Source: UBA349 sp964444115 (GTDB lineage Archaea > Methanobacteriota > Methanobacteria > Methanobacteriales > Methanobacteriaceae). From it: a stretch of 48,469 nucleotides of DNA. Each line of letters starts with the position of its first letter. Positions within the stretch are counted from its first letter, which is position 1. The notes beneath the pieces are model-generated. The model was not told the DNA's origin. It saw only the letters and a list, made by a program, of their open reading frames with translations, and searched no databases. This document shows positions 27,180-35,164 of the stretch, one piece after another. Made by a program: the position numbers and the translations under genes. Location of the stretch: contig CAYUFT010000006.1 in the NCBI GenBank assembly GCA_964444115.1, positions 1 to 48,469 on the forward strand. The letters are read 5' to 3'.

Positions 27180-27653
27180 ATGGAATTTGAAAATCTGGCA
27201 AGGAAAACCATTGAAACTGAATGTGAAGACTATTATTTTGGTATTGCTGATTTATCCAATGTAGAAAAGTCGGAAACTCAAAAATATGGCTCTCTATTGG
27301 ATGCATATCCCAATGCGATTTCTATAGGCCTAACCTTATTCCCCAAAATTTCCCCTGCATCACATCAGAGTGAATATGAAAAAATTTACAATGACACCAA
27401 AAACGTGACCGATAGCAAGATAGATATTATAACTGCACGTTTGAGTGAAATGCTACAAAAAAATGGCTATTCTGCGTTTCCTGTTCCTAAGATTGAAACT
27501 AATGAAAAACTATTCCTTTATTTACATAAACTAGCTGCTATGATGGCAGGGTTAGGTAAAATTGAAAAGAATTGGACTTCAATAACTCTGGATGAGGATA
27601 AGTATGTTAATTGGGGCACGGTACTCACTAATGCCCCCATTATAATTTTTTAA
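27180..27653 (+). CDS. Truncated QueG-like protein lacking the Fe-S domain
   Basis: A 157-residue product aligned over its whole length with the N-terminal domain of the complete paralogue at 20280-20981 (GIADLSNVEK against GVADLTPAR; HKLAAMMAGLGKIEKNW against HKLAAHLAGIGWIGKS; TVLTNAPIIIF against TVLTNAPLEVT). It stops just before the ferredoxin domain, and no Fe-S motif follows in any frame before the next gene 16 bases on. The GIGWIGK loop is also altered. It has a good ribosome binding site. It is either a stand-alone N-terminal domain or a decayed gene. Confidence 0.6.
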   Translation: MEFENLARKTIETECEDYYFGIADLSNVEKSETQKYGSLLDAYPNAISIGLTLFPKISPASHQSEYEKIYNDTKNVTDSKIDIITARLSEMLQKNGYSAFPVPKIETNEKLFLYLHKLAAMMAGLGKIEKNWTSITLDEDKYVNWGTVLTNAPIIIF

Positions 27654-27669
27654 TACAGGAATGATTTAA

Positions 27670-28233
27670 ATGTCTATTAAAACAGCAGTTAAAGAACATT
27701 TCCAACAAGGTCCCATTGCTGATCACTGGGCCTATTTTTTCCCAGACGAAAGTGTAAATGAGATGAATGGGCCTATTTTCACGGATAATGGTCTGGAAAT
27801 TAGAAAATTTAATTCCAGTGATTTGGATAATTGTGCAAAACTATTTAAAAAAGTATTTTCCTCTGATCCCTGGTATGACGACTGGAAATCTCTGGAACAG
27901 GCCAGGAATTATCTGGGTGAATTAATTAAAAATCCTGCATTTGAAGGATTTGTGGTCTGTGAAAGTTCTGATATTGTGGCTATTTGTTTAGGACACAATA
28001 GATCATGGTGGGATGGTCAGGAATTCTTTGTAGATGAGTTTTTTGTGGAAAATGAAATGCAAGGAAATGGAATAGGAACAAAACTGTTAGATGAGATTTC
28101 TAATTATCTTACCTGTCAGAATTATGTTCGTTTGACCTTATTAACCAATAAAGAAATACCTGCCGAAGCATTTTATCTTAAAAATGGCTTTTATAACAAT
28201 ATTGAACGGACGGTAATGGTTAAAGAGCTTTAA
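27670..28233 (+). CDS. GNAT-family N-acetyltransferase
   Basis: A 187-residue acetyltransferase, of the type sometimes annotated as aminoglycoside N6'-acetyltransferase-like. The N-terminal 40 residues are an extension; the fold begins at LEIRKFNSSDLDNCAKLFKK. The acetyl-CoA site is DEFFVENEMQGNGIGTKLLD, and the end is AEAFYLKNGFYN. No substrate can be named. It is 16 bases after the truncated QueG-like gene, so the two are probably co-transcribed. Confidence 0.85.
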   Translation: MSIKTAVKEHFQQGPIADHWAYFFPDESVNEMNGPIFTDNGLEIRKFNSSDLDNCAKLFKKVFSSDPWYDDWKSLEQARNYLGELIKNPAFEGFVVCESSDIVAICLGHNRSWWDGQEFFVDEFFVENEMQGNGIGTKLLDEISNYLTCQNYVRLTLLTNKEIPAEAFYLKNGFYNNIERTVMVKEL

Positions 28234-28259
28234 CTATTGTCACTATTCCTTAAAATAAC

Positions 28260-29627
28260 TCACTCCTTCTTATCCTGGGCCATGGCCAGCAATATAGCAT
28301 CTGATTCATGGACATCATAGTATTTGAAGTGTGTGATGAACTTTTTCAGATGTTTCTCACCGTCTTCAGTTAGATAATATTCTTCCTCAATTTCTTCAAT
28401 TAAAAGTTTATGTTCTTTTAAAGGGTGAATAAGATCTTCAAACTGGCCTTCAAAATCATAATGTCCATTGCAAGTGGCCTTAAGCTCGCTGAGTACTGGG
28501 ATGTAGTTATCTGGGTGGAAAACTCTTTCTAAGGATTTAACAATGTCTGGTCTGGTTTTGGATTCTTTGGCCCATAATGTGTATAAAATCCAGTTTCTAA
28601 AGGCCACCAGTTGATTTTCTTCCCAACATTCTTGTAATGGTAGTTTATATTCCTGTGAATAATCTGCTTCATCACCTTTTTGGGCGGAAATAGCTTCTCT
28701 AAGTAAACCTACAGCATCTTTAAAAATATTAGCTCCTACAATTAATCCAATCACTGCATCCACGAAATAAACACCGTATATGGCGAAAATGGCACCTATA
28801 ATAACTGAGGTACCGATAAATATATGGTTTTTAGAATCTACGGACTGGGATATTAAGGTTAAACTGTTGGTGACCTTTCCCACATATCGTTGGTAATAAA
28901 AAAGAAATACCGCGGCCAATATGGCTATTCCTTCAACGCCTATAACTAGATAAGGCAAGGTCATAGGTGCAGCATGGCCAGCTAAGGTGGCTAATAGGTG
29001 AGTGACTGAATCGAATAAAACACTCACTGCAGCAATGAATAATCCAAAAATAACCAGAAATGTACTTAAATTTTCTCGGTGATATTTAATTCCCAGCCAA
29101 ACTAATATGGCCTCCACGGTGTCCATGGTAGCATCAGTACCATCAGCAATTAAACCCATACTGCCGCTTATTAAACCACTACCTAACTTAAGTACTGCCA
29201 GGAAGGCATCTAAAAATGTGGTGTTTTTGGCCGTGGTAGAAGGTTTTAATTCTTTATCTGCCGTAGCTGCCTCCTTTTTCATACTTTTTACATATTCTTC
29301 CGCTTTATTAAGACCTTCAGCAGTTAATTCATATTCATTGTCATCATTCAGATTAACCCAGCCATCATCAATCAACTTAGCCATTTCTTCTTCAGTTCCC
29401 TGACTGGCTTCGTGGGTTATCCCATCTTCCAGTTGAGAGCGCATGTGGGAAAATGTGAAAAGTAATCTTTCGGCCAATGGTTGACCTTTCTCAGGTAACT
29501 GCTGATACCAAATCAGAGATAAAAATAATATGGATTTTTCCCATAATTCATCTAAACTAAGCGGGCCTTTGTGAAGGGCCATCATTAGAAATTTATCGTA
29601 ACCTAAAACTGTTTTATTATCAGCCAT
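28260..29627 (-). CDS. CDF-type membrane transporter fused to winged-helix domains at both ends
   Basis: A 455-residue protein with an odd architecture. Residues about 8-117 form a winged helix (FLMMALHKGPLSLDELWEK ... LIDDGWVNLNDDNEYELTAE). Residues 137-312 form a six-helix cation-diffusion-facilitator core: GSMGLIADGTDATMDTVEAI holds Asp165 and Asp169 in place of the usual HXXXD/DXXXD site, and Asp290 (YFVDAVIGLIVG) gives the second helix ligand, though its usual partner four residues earlier is Val286. Residues about 330-435 form a second winged helix (WILYTLWAKESKTRPDIVK ... EYYLTEDGEKHLKKF). The normal CDF cytoplasmic metallochaperone-like domain is absent. A membrane-bound metal sensor-regulator is inferred. 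Confidence 0.82.
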   Translation of the reverse strand: MADNKTVLGYDKFLMMALHKGPLSLDELWEKSILFLSLIWYQQLPEKGQPLAERLLFTFSHMRSQLEDGITHEASQGTEEEMAKLIDDGWVNLNDDNEYELTAEGLNKAEEYVKSMKKEAATADKELKPSTTAKNTTFLDAFLAVLKLGSGLISGSMGLIADGTDATMDTVEAILVWLGIKYHRENLSTFLVIFGLFIAAVSVLFDSVTHLLATLAGHAAPMTLPYLVIGVEGIAILAAVFLFYYQRYVGKVTNSLTLISQSVDSKNHIFIGTSVIIGAIFAIYGVYFVDAVIGLIVGANIFKDAVGLLREAISAQKGDEADYSQEYKLPLQECWEENQLVAFRNWILYTLWAKESKTRPDIVKSLERVFHPDNYIPVLSELKATCNGHYDFEGQFEDLIHPLKEHKLLIEEIEEEYYLTEDGEKHLKKFITHFKYYDVHESDAILLAMAQDKKE

Positions 29628-29720
29628 TTATTCATCTCCTTAGATCCATATTTATAAAGATTATAATTAATTTAATATCAATAAATAGGTTTTTTAGTCT
29701 TATAACTTATAAAATTTAAA

Positions 29721-29730
29721 TTTATATATC
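29721..29730 (+). promoter_or_regulatory. TATA box of the TMEM175-like gene
   Basis: TTTATATATC, predicting a start near 29750 and a leader of about 85 bases. Confidence 0.4.
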
Positions 29731-29835
29731 TTTGCTGAGTATTTACGTTAATTATTTAAGTTTAAATTTAATAAGTTATCATATAGTTTTTATGAGTTTT
29801 GGGAGATTAAAAATGTTTTGTTGGAGGATTCAATT

Positions 29836-30420
29836 ATGCATATGAGCAAAAATCGTATCGAGACCTTGGTGGATGGAATATTCGCCATTGCCATGACTTT
29901 ACTGGTTTTGGATTTAGCAGTACCTCATTTAAATGCCCCATTAAGCAACATGGTAATACAACATGCTCTTTATGGCTTATTACCTTCTTTTATATCTTTA
30001 GTAGTAAGTTTCGTTCTGCTGGCCATGTTCTGGAATATACATCATCGCATTTATAGCCAGATAAAGTCAGTGAATACTACTTTGCTGTGGGTAAACATGA
30101 TATGGCTATTATTTATAGTTTTAGTTCCTTTTTCCGCCTCTTTAAATGGAGATTACGGGGATTTCACTATTTCGGATATTATTTTTAATATAAACATGCT
30201 GGGAATAGCATTAGTTCTTTTCTTGAATGTTTACATAATAAATCGTAGTGATTTTTTGCATGAAAATGCGGATATGGGACAATTAAAGTCCAGTGAAAAA
30301 TCTACATTGCTATTTATAGCAATTGCACTACTTGCGCTGGCTTTAGCTTTTATAATTCCTCGTTGGGGTAATTTAGTTTATCTTCTTATTTTCCCTTTGG
30401 AGATGTTGATTGATAGATAA
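29836..30420 (+). CDS. TMEM175-like potassium channel homologue (DUF1211)
   Basis: A 194-residue membrane protein with six predicted helices. The first helix carries the family signature (NRIETLVDGIFAIAMTLLVL), equivalent to the RxxxFxDxxxAIxxTLL pattern that lines the pore of prokaryotic TMEM175 potassium channels. Residue Phe of the motif is replaced (Leu in ETLVDG). Start ATG 29836 is 8 bases from GGAGG; upstream in-frame TTG codons lie before that site. Prokaryotic members have one six-helix repeat and form tetramers. Divergent from the CDF-fusion gene. Confidence 0.88.
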   Translation: MHMSKNRIETLVDGIFAIAMTLLVLDLAVPHLNAPLSNMVIQHALYGLLPSFISLVVSFVLLAMFWNIHHRIYSQIKSVNTTLLWVNMIWLLFIVLVPFSASLNGDYGDFTISDIIFNINMLGIALVLFLNVYIINRSDFLHENADMGQLKSSEKSTLLFIAIALLALALAFIIPRWGNLVYLLIFPLEMLIDR

Positions 30421-30449
30421 TTTAGAAAAGGCTAATAAAAATCAGGATT

Positions 30450-30484
30450 GTTTTTGGATTTCATTTCTTTTTTTCATTTTTTTA
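30450..30484 (+). terminator. Poly-T terminator of the TMEM175-like gene
   Basis: Repeated T runs of 5-8 shortly after the stop. Confidence 0.45.
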
Positions 30485-30605
30485 TCCAGATCTTAAATTT
30501 CATCAATAAAATAAGCATGTAAAACAACTTTTTTTAATTTAAATAAGAGTTTATAGGTTTATAATAAATTTAAATAAAAATAAAAAAATTATTCAAAAAA
30601 AGTAA

Positions 30606-31364
30606 TTACTTATTTAATTTTAAGCTGGCAACATAGTTATATTCTTTTTTAAGATTCTTAACCACGTTTTTATCAAATATAATTTCCGGGGCCCGGCCAA
30701 AATGTTCGCCAGCCAGTTTCAGATGATAAAGACCAATTCCCACATCCATAGGGGGATATTTTTTGGTTAATAATCCTTTAACACGCCCTGGTTCAATATA
30801 ATATGCATGGATTAAGTTATTATCTCCAGTAAAGAACCATGACTGAGCATTAGTTGCAGTAGGAGCTATACGGGCTGCTTCCAGTATATCATCAGCACCT
30901 TTGATGTCACTTATTTCCTTTAGTGGTTTTCTTTTAAATTCAGAGATATTAGTTCTGTGCAATGTTTCCTGGGGGTTTCCAAAGGGCATTAAAATTATAA
31001 ATTTTAGATTAGAACTTTCTAAAGCCTCTTTTTTCAGAGTGGGGATGCCCTGCCAGCATGATCCTAATCCATTGGCCGAAAGGAATAGGTCCATCTGCTG
31101 TAGCATGAATCCTACGTTGCTTAAATAACCTTCTTTAACCTCTGAAAATACGGCTATGTAATGGGGGGCTTTTTTCATCATCCTTCTTTTCACTAAATCA
31201 GGTGATATTATTTTAAATTCAATTTTAATGTTCTCATGCAAGGGTTCCAATGTCTGAAGACAATCTGAGATCTCATTTAAAGTGTTTTCATCCAGGGGAG
31301 CTAAATCAAACTTTCTAATGGACTTTCTTCTGAATATTGTTTCATAAAGGTTTGTTTTATCCAT
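30606..31364 (-). CDS. Nitroreductase-family protein, larger form
   Basis: A 252-residue flavoprotein of the nitroreductase-like (TM1586-type) group, built from two half-domains. The N-terminus (ETIFRRKSIRKFDLAPLDEN) is the FMN phosphate-binding signature; LMLQQMDLFLSANGLGSCWQ-type helices and LEAARIAPTATNAQSWFF form the flavin pocket. GGTGATAAA precedes the ATG. It follows the flavodoxin gene at 31422-31859 by 57 bases on the same strand, so it may be its redox partner in an ArsR-led module. Confidence 0.85.
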   Translation of the reverse strand: MDKTNLYETIFRRKSIRKFDLAPLDENTLNEISDCLQTLEPLHENIKIEFKIISPDLVKRRMMKKAPHYIAVFSEVKEGYLSNVGFMLQQMDLFLSANGLGSCWQGIPTLKKEALESSNLKFIILMPFGNPQETLHRTNISEFKRKPLKEISDIKGADDILEAARIAPTATNAQSWFFTGDNNLIHAYYIEPGRVKGLLTKKYPPMDVGIGLYHLKLAGEHFGRAPEIIFDKNVVKNLKKEYNYVASLKLNK

Positions 31365-31421
31365 TTTATCACCAACAGTGCTCTTAAATTTCTTATCTTA
31401 AATAATGTCATTATTTTATAA

Positions 31422-31859
31422 TTATTTTAAACTTTTAGCAAAGTTTTCAGCATCTTTATAATCATCTTCATTGGGTTGACCTTTATTATGTCCACCTACT
31501 AATTTTAAAGGCCCATAGGTGTCAAATCCTTTGCACTCAAAGTCACCCAGAACTTCAAAACCTTTTTTCGATAATTTTTCATTTAGCCATTTATTTGGTT
31601 TCCCATTGCCGCTGGTAAGGAATGTAAATGTTTTTTTGTTTTCAACATTGTCTAGGCCTTCAATAAACTTTCTAAGCTTTTTGTGAGGTCTATAATAATA
31701 TATTCCTGAACCAAAGCCAATTAAATCATATTCTTTTATGATATCTGGATGGGCATCTTTTAAATCTATTAAATCTGCTTCCAGAGATTTGGCCATTACT
31801 TCAGCGATTTTTTTAGTATTTCCATGATGTATTGACTTGTAAATTATTGCAGTTTTCAT
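31422..31859 (-). CDS. Flavodoxin
   Basis: A 145-residue short-chain electron carrier. The FMN phosphate loop is IYKSIHHGNTKKIAEVM (residues about 6-22), with loops GFGSGIYYYRPHKKL and FLTSGNGKPNK around the flavin. AGAGGATT is the ribosome binding site. It lies between an ArsR regulator and a nitroreductase-family gene on the same strand, with short spacers, suggesting a co-regulated redox module. Confidence 0.88.
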   Translation of the reverse strand: MKTAIIYKSIHHGNTKKIAEVMAKSLEADLIDLKDAHPDIIKEYDLIGFGSGIYYYRPHKKLRKFIEGLDNVENKKTFTFLTSGNGKPNKWLNEKLSKKGFEVLGDFECKGFDTYGPLKLVGGHNKGQPNEDDYKDAENFAKSLK

Positions 31860-31937
31860 TTTAATCCTCTTTTAAATAATTATTAAATTTTAATATTCAT
31901 TAATTTGACAACTTTCGAATTATATCTTTAAAAAATT

Positions 31938-32240
31938 TTAAAATTCATTATTATGTAGCTTTAAAAGTTCATTAACTTCATTAACCATTTCTTCATTTAC
32001 CCTAGCCACTAAAAATTTGCCTTTTCTCTCAGTAAAGATTAATTCAGCGTTGGATAATTCTTTAAGGTGATGAGAAATGGTAGGGGCGCCAATATTCAAT
32101 GTCTTGGTAATATCGCTGATTAAGCATCCACAGTCTGCTTCGTAACAATTTTCCTGTTTTTCAACGATTTGCAAGTATAATTCTAAGCGATTAGGATTGG
32201 ATAAAGCTTTGAAGACCTTGGCCATTTTTTTGGTATCCAT
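31938..32240 (-). CDS. ArsR-family regulator with a Cys-rich sensor helix
   Basis: A 100-residue winged-helix repressor. The fold is typical (KVFKALSNPNRLELYLQIVE, then TLNIGAPTISHHLKELSNAE, then the wing FTERKGKFLVARV). Immediately before the recognition helix it has ENCYEADCGCLISDI with Cys32, Cys37 and Cys39, comparable to the CXC metal site of ArsR/SmtB alpha-3 sensors. ATG 32240 is chosen because GGTG lies 7 bases upstream. A perfect palindrome sits at its predicted transcription start. Sensing of a thiophilic metal or of redox state is inferred. Confidence 0.88.
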   Translation of the reverse strand: MDTKKMAKVFKALSNPNRLELYLQIVEKQENCYEADCGCLISDITKTLNIGAPTISHHLKELSNAELIFTERKGKFLVARVNEEMVNEVNELLKLHNNEF

Positions 32241-32267
32241 GATGTGCACCATTAGTATATTTCACAA

Positions 32268-32283
32268 TTCGATAAGTATCGAA
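32268..32283. promoter_or_regulatory. Perfect palindromic operator for the ArsR regulator
   Basis: TTCGATA-AG-TATCGAA, 7-base arms. On the minus strand it lies just downstream of the TATA box at 32310-32319 and covers the predicted transcription start of the ArsR gene, the classical place for an autorepressor. Confidence 0.6.
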
Positions 32284-32309
32284 GTAACATTAAGCTATTT
32301 GGTGAAATA

Positions 32310-32319
32310 TTATATAAAT
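32310..32319 (-). promoter_or_regulatory. TATA box of the ArsR gene
   Basis: ATTTATATAA on the minus strand; predicted start near 32289, giving a leader of about 50 bases. Confidence 0.45.
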
Positions 32320-32456
32320 ATTTCTTTTTGGGAAATTTTGATCGAAGTGGTTTGATATAAAATTTCATGGGACTATAAATAATAATTATCAATGAAAATT
32401 GAATTATATCCTAATCTAAGATAAGAGATGAAATTAAATATTATAAAAGCTAATTA

Positions 32457-32470
32457 TTTTATATAAATAC
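32457..32470 (+). promoter_or_regulatory. TATA box of the pLGIC-like gene
   Basis: TTTTATATAAATAC, predicting a start near 32489 and a leader of about 22 bases that includes the AGGTGG ribosome binding site. Confidence 0.5.
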
Positions 32471-32510
32471 TCATAGTTTGACTCTAATTATGTGATATAG
32501 GTGGTCTTTT

Positions 32511-33656
32511 TTGTCTGATAAATCTGATAAGTCCGATAAATTTCCAAAAGATGATATAAGTTCCAAGTCTGAAAAAATCTCTTCTAAAGGCCGCAAATTC
32601 ATCCTATTATGGATAATAGGAATTATAATGATTTTTTGTGTGGTAGGCAGCTTCATGGTAGGGGCTGTTTATGAAGATAAACAATCGGACATAGCTAAAC
32701 ATATAGAACGGATGAGTCCTAATCTTACCGAGTCTGGACTAACCCCCGGAGAACAGAATCTTTCTATTAACAACACTACTAAGGTACTTACAGGAATCTA
32801 CGTGGATCAAATTAGAGATTTATCTTTATCAGACAGTAAATGGACTGTTGATTTTTATATCTGGTTTAAATGGAACGGTAGCAAGGTTAATCCCGGCGAA
32901 AACTTACAGATTGTTGATGGGAATATTATAGATAAAAAAATAAAGGATAATTATACTAATGGAACACAACATTACCAGATTTACTATGTTACAGCTGAAA
33001 TAAGTAAATTTTTTGATGTTTTAAGATTCCCCATGGATAATCATGTGCTCACCTTAGAAATAGAGGATGAACAAAACGAACGATCAGATTTAGTCTTTGT
33101 TGCAGAAAATAATACTTCTGATTTCAGTTCTCGGATACAGATTCCAGGTTATAATATTGATAATGTCGCTGTTATAGAAAAACCCCATACCTATAAGTCC
33201 AATTTCGGTGATCCTCGAATAGGTAGCAATAAAACCACTTTTTCGCAATTAAGAATGGGTATTGATATATCCCGGCCAGATTCAGGATTTTATTTCAGAA
33301 TATTCATAGGTCTATTTGTTGCTGTAATAGCTGCGCTGCTAGCTCTGTTTATTAAGCCTACCAAAGTTGACCCACGGTTTGTACTGGGGTCCGGAGCTTT
33401 ATTTGTGGCAATTGCCAACTTTATCATTACCTCAGAATTAATACCAAAAACTGGTGCCATGACTCTGGCAGATATGGTGAATAATTTAGGTTTGATTCTG
33501 ATTCTGGTAACTCTTATTGAATCCACAATTTCTTTATATCTTTATGATAAGAAAGGTGAAAAGAAGTTATCTTGGGTACTGGATAGAGTTTCTATAGTGC
33601 TGCTTGTAGTGATTTACATTATCATCAATGTTGCTATGGTAATCAGTGCATGGTGA
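32511..33656 (+). CDS. Pentameric ligand-gated ion channel (Cys-loop receptor) homologue
   Basis: A 381-residue membrane protein. After a hydrophilic Ser/Asp/Lys tail and an extra N-terminal helix (residues 29-50) comes a beta-rich extracellular domain (about 88-258): GIYVDQIRDLSLSDSKWTVD, FYIWFKW and the Pro-loop RFPMDNHVLTLEIED with the conserved PXD. Four helices follow (about 260-281, 288-310, 318-345, 356-380). The TM2-TM3 stretch ITSELIPKTGAMT closely resembles the equivalent segment of GLIC, with the shared L(I)PKT. There is no Cys loop, as in other prokaryotic members. Start TTG 32511 is 5 bases from AGGTGG. Ligand unknown. Confidence 0.88.
   Translation: MSDKSDKSDKFPKDDISSKSEKISSKGRKFILLWIIGIIMIFCVVGSFMVGAVYEDKQSDIAKHIERMSPNLTESGLTPGEQNLSINNTTKVLTGIYVDQIRDLSLSDSKWTVDFYIWFKWNGSKVNPGENLQIVDGNIIDKKIKDNYTNGTQHYQIYYVTAEISKFFDVLRFPMDNHVLTLEIEDEQNERSDLVFVAENNTSDFSSRIQIPGYNIDNVAVIEKPHTYKSNFGDPRIGSNKTTFSQLRMGIDISRPDSGFYFRIFIGLFVAVIAALLALFIKPTKVDPRFVLGSGALFVAIANFIITSELIPKTGAMTLADMVNNLGLILILVTLIESTISLYLYDKKGEKKLSWVLDRVSIVLLVVIYIIINVAMVISAW
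32514..32540 (+). repeat. Three 9-base tandem repeats coding Ser-Asp-Lys
   Basis: TCTGATAAA, TCTGATAAG and TCCGATAAA in tandem at the start of the pLGIC-like gene, giving SDKSDKSDK in the cytoplasmic tail. Being in units of 9 bases, changes in number would keep the frame. Confidence 0.7.
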
Positions 33657-33804
33657 TTAGAAATTTTTTAATATACCATTTCTAGATAATATGCGAAAAT
33701 CAGAACATTATCCAAAAGATAAAAGCTATTTGATATTTCAATCCAATTTTATCCATGTTGGGAATGTAAATGGACTGAATATTGAATAGCTGATTAATTA
33801 TTCA

Positions 33805-35016
33805 CTAATCATATTCATTCAGACTAATTTCAATTAGACTATTTTTAAATATCTCTAAACCTTCTTCCATTTCTTCTTTTGAGATATTTAAAGCTGGAAA
33901 CATTCTAATTACATTTCCCTGAGTTACATTTAAAAGAAGGCCCTTATCAAAACATTTGGAATTTAAAGAAGCAGTAATGTCCTCATCAGCCATTTCTATG
34001 GCAATCAAAAGTCCTTTACCTCTTACATCTTTTATTAAATCAGGATAATCTTTTTTAAATTTCATGAGTTCATCAAGGGCAAATTGACCTACGGATTTCA
34101 CATTTTCACAGATTTTATTATCTAACATGTATTTAATAACTGCATAGGCCACCGCACAACCCAGAGGATTTCCACAATAGGTTCCTCCATGATCTCCTAC
34201 ATCCAGTTTGTCATGAACCTCTTCAGTCATTGCAAAGGCTGCAAAAGGGAATCCACCAGCAATACCTTTGGCCATGGTCAAAATGTCGATTTTAACTTTA
34301 TCTGATGCGAACATGGAACCAGTTCGACAAAACCCGGTCTGAATTTCATCTAATATCAAAAGAACATCATTTTTCTGACATAAATTGGATAATTTTTCCA
34401 GATAATCACCATCGGGCACATTTATCCCACCTTCGCCCTGTATAGCCTCTACTATTACAGCTGCCACGTCTTGAGTGAGAACCTGAGCTATTGGGGTAAT
34501 ATCATTATATGGAACAAAGATGTGGTGGGGAATCAGAGGATTAAATTTGTCCCGATGTTTATTTTGGCCAGTGGCAGACACAGTACTGATAGTTCGGCCA
34601 TGAAAACTCTTTTTAGTAGATATGATGTTTAATTTTCCAGTTGCTTTTCTGGCTAGTTTAATAGCAGCATCATTTGATTCTGCTCCACTATTTGCGAAAA
34701 ATACACGGGTTAAATTTTCAGGCAGTACTTCTTCTTGCATTAAGGATATAAGTTTGGAGCGTGCAGGAGAATAGGTGGCTCCTGAATTAGGGTTTTGAAT
34801 AATTTTTTTGCTCTGTTCCACCAGAGCCTGGGTAATTACTGGATTAGCATGTCCGATGCTGGTTACTCCCCAACCCGAAGTGAAATCTACATATCTTTGA
34901 CCTTTTTCATCATAAACATATATTCCTTGGCCTTTTTCTATTGATATTTTTGTTTTATTTGCAAAAGAAGCATAATGATTATCTTCAATTTGAAATGTGT
35001 CTATAATTTGGTCCAT
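33805..35016 (-). CDS. Class III aminotransferase, acetylornithine-type
   Basis: PLP-dependent enzyme of 403 residues in the acetylornithine/succinylornithine aminotransferase family. Visible: the N-terminal strand region (DEKGQRYVDFTSGWGVTSIG), phosphate loop (FFANSGAESNDAAIKLARK), FHGRTISTVSATG, the Asp that contacts the pyridine nitrogen (LLILDEIQTGFCRTG), and the Schiff-base Lys (DILTMAKGIAGGFP). Probably argD-like (arginine biosynthesis), but class III substrates are not safely read from sequence. Stands alone, convergent with the channel gene. Confidence 0.88.
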   Translation of the reverse strand: MDQIIDTFQIEDNHYASFANKTKISIEKGQGIYVYDEKGQRYVDFTSGWGVTSIGHANPVITQALVEQSKKIIQNPNSGATYSPARSKLISLMQEEVLPENLTRVFFANSGAESNDAAIKLARKATGKLNIISTKKSFHGRTISTVSATGQNKHRDKFNPLIPHHIFVPYNDITPIAQVLTQDVAAVIVEAIQGEGGINVPDGDYLEKLSNLCQKNDVLLILDEIQTGFCRTGSMFASDKVKIDILTMAKGIAGGFPFAAFAMTEEVHDKLDVGDHGGTYCGNPLGCAVAYAVIKYMLDNKICENVKSVGQFALDELMKFKKDYPDLIKDVRGKGLLIAIEMADEDITASLNSKCFDKGLLLNVTQGNVIRMFPALNISKEEMEEGLEIFKNSLIEISLNEYD

Positions 35017-35164
35017 ATTATCGCCAGAGTTATTTTAATTATCTTTCACCTTAATTTAATTTTTTAATACTAATATATTTTTATAATCATTATACTGGTT
35101 CAATCGGATATTGAAAACTATTACAATAAAAAAAATAAATTCATTAAAATAAAAAAGTGAATTT

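Noticed and set aside
18791..33656. Prophage, integrative element or defence island
   Set aside because: No integrase, transposase, terminal repeat, capsid, nuclease or restriction gene is visible; the genes are small metabolic and regulatory ones.
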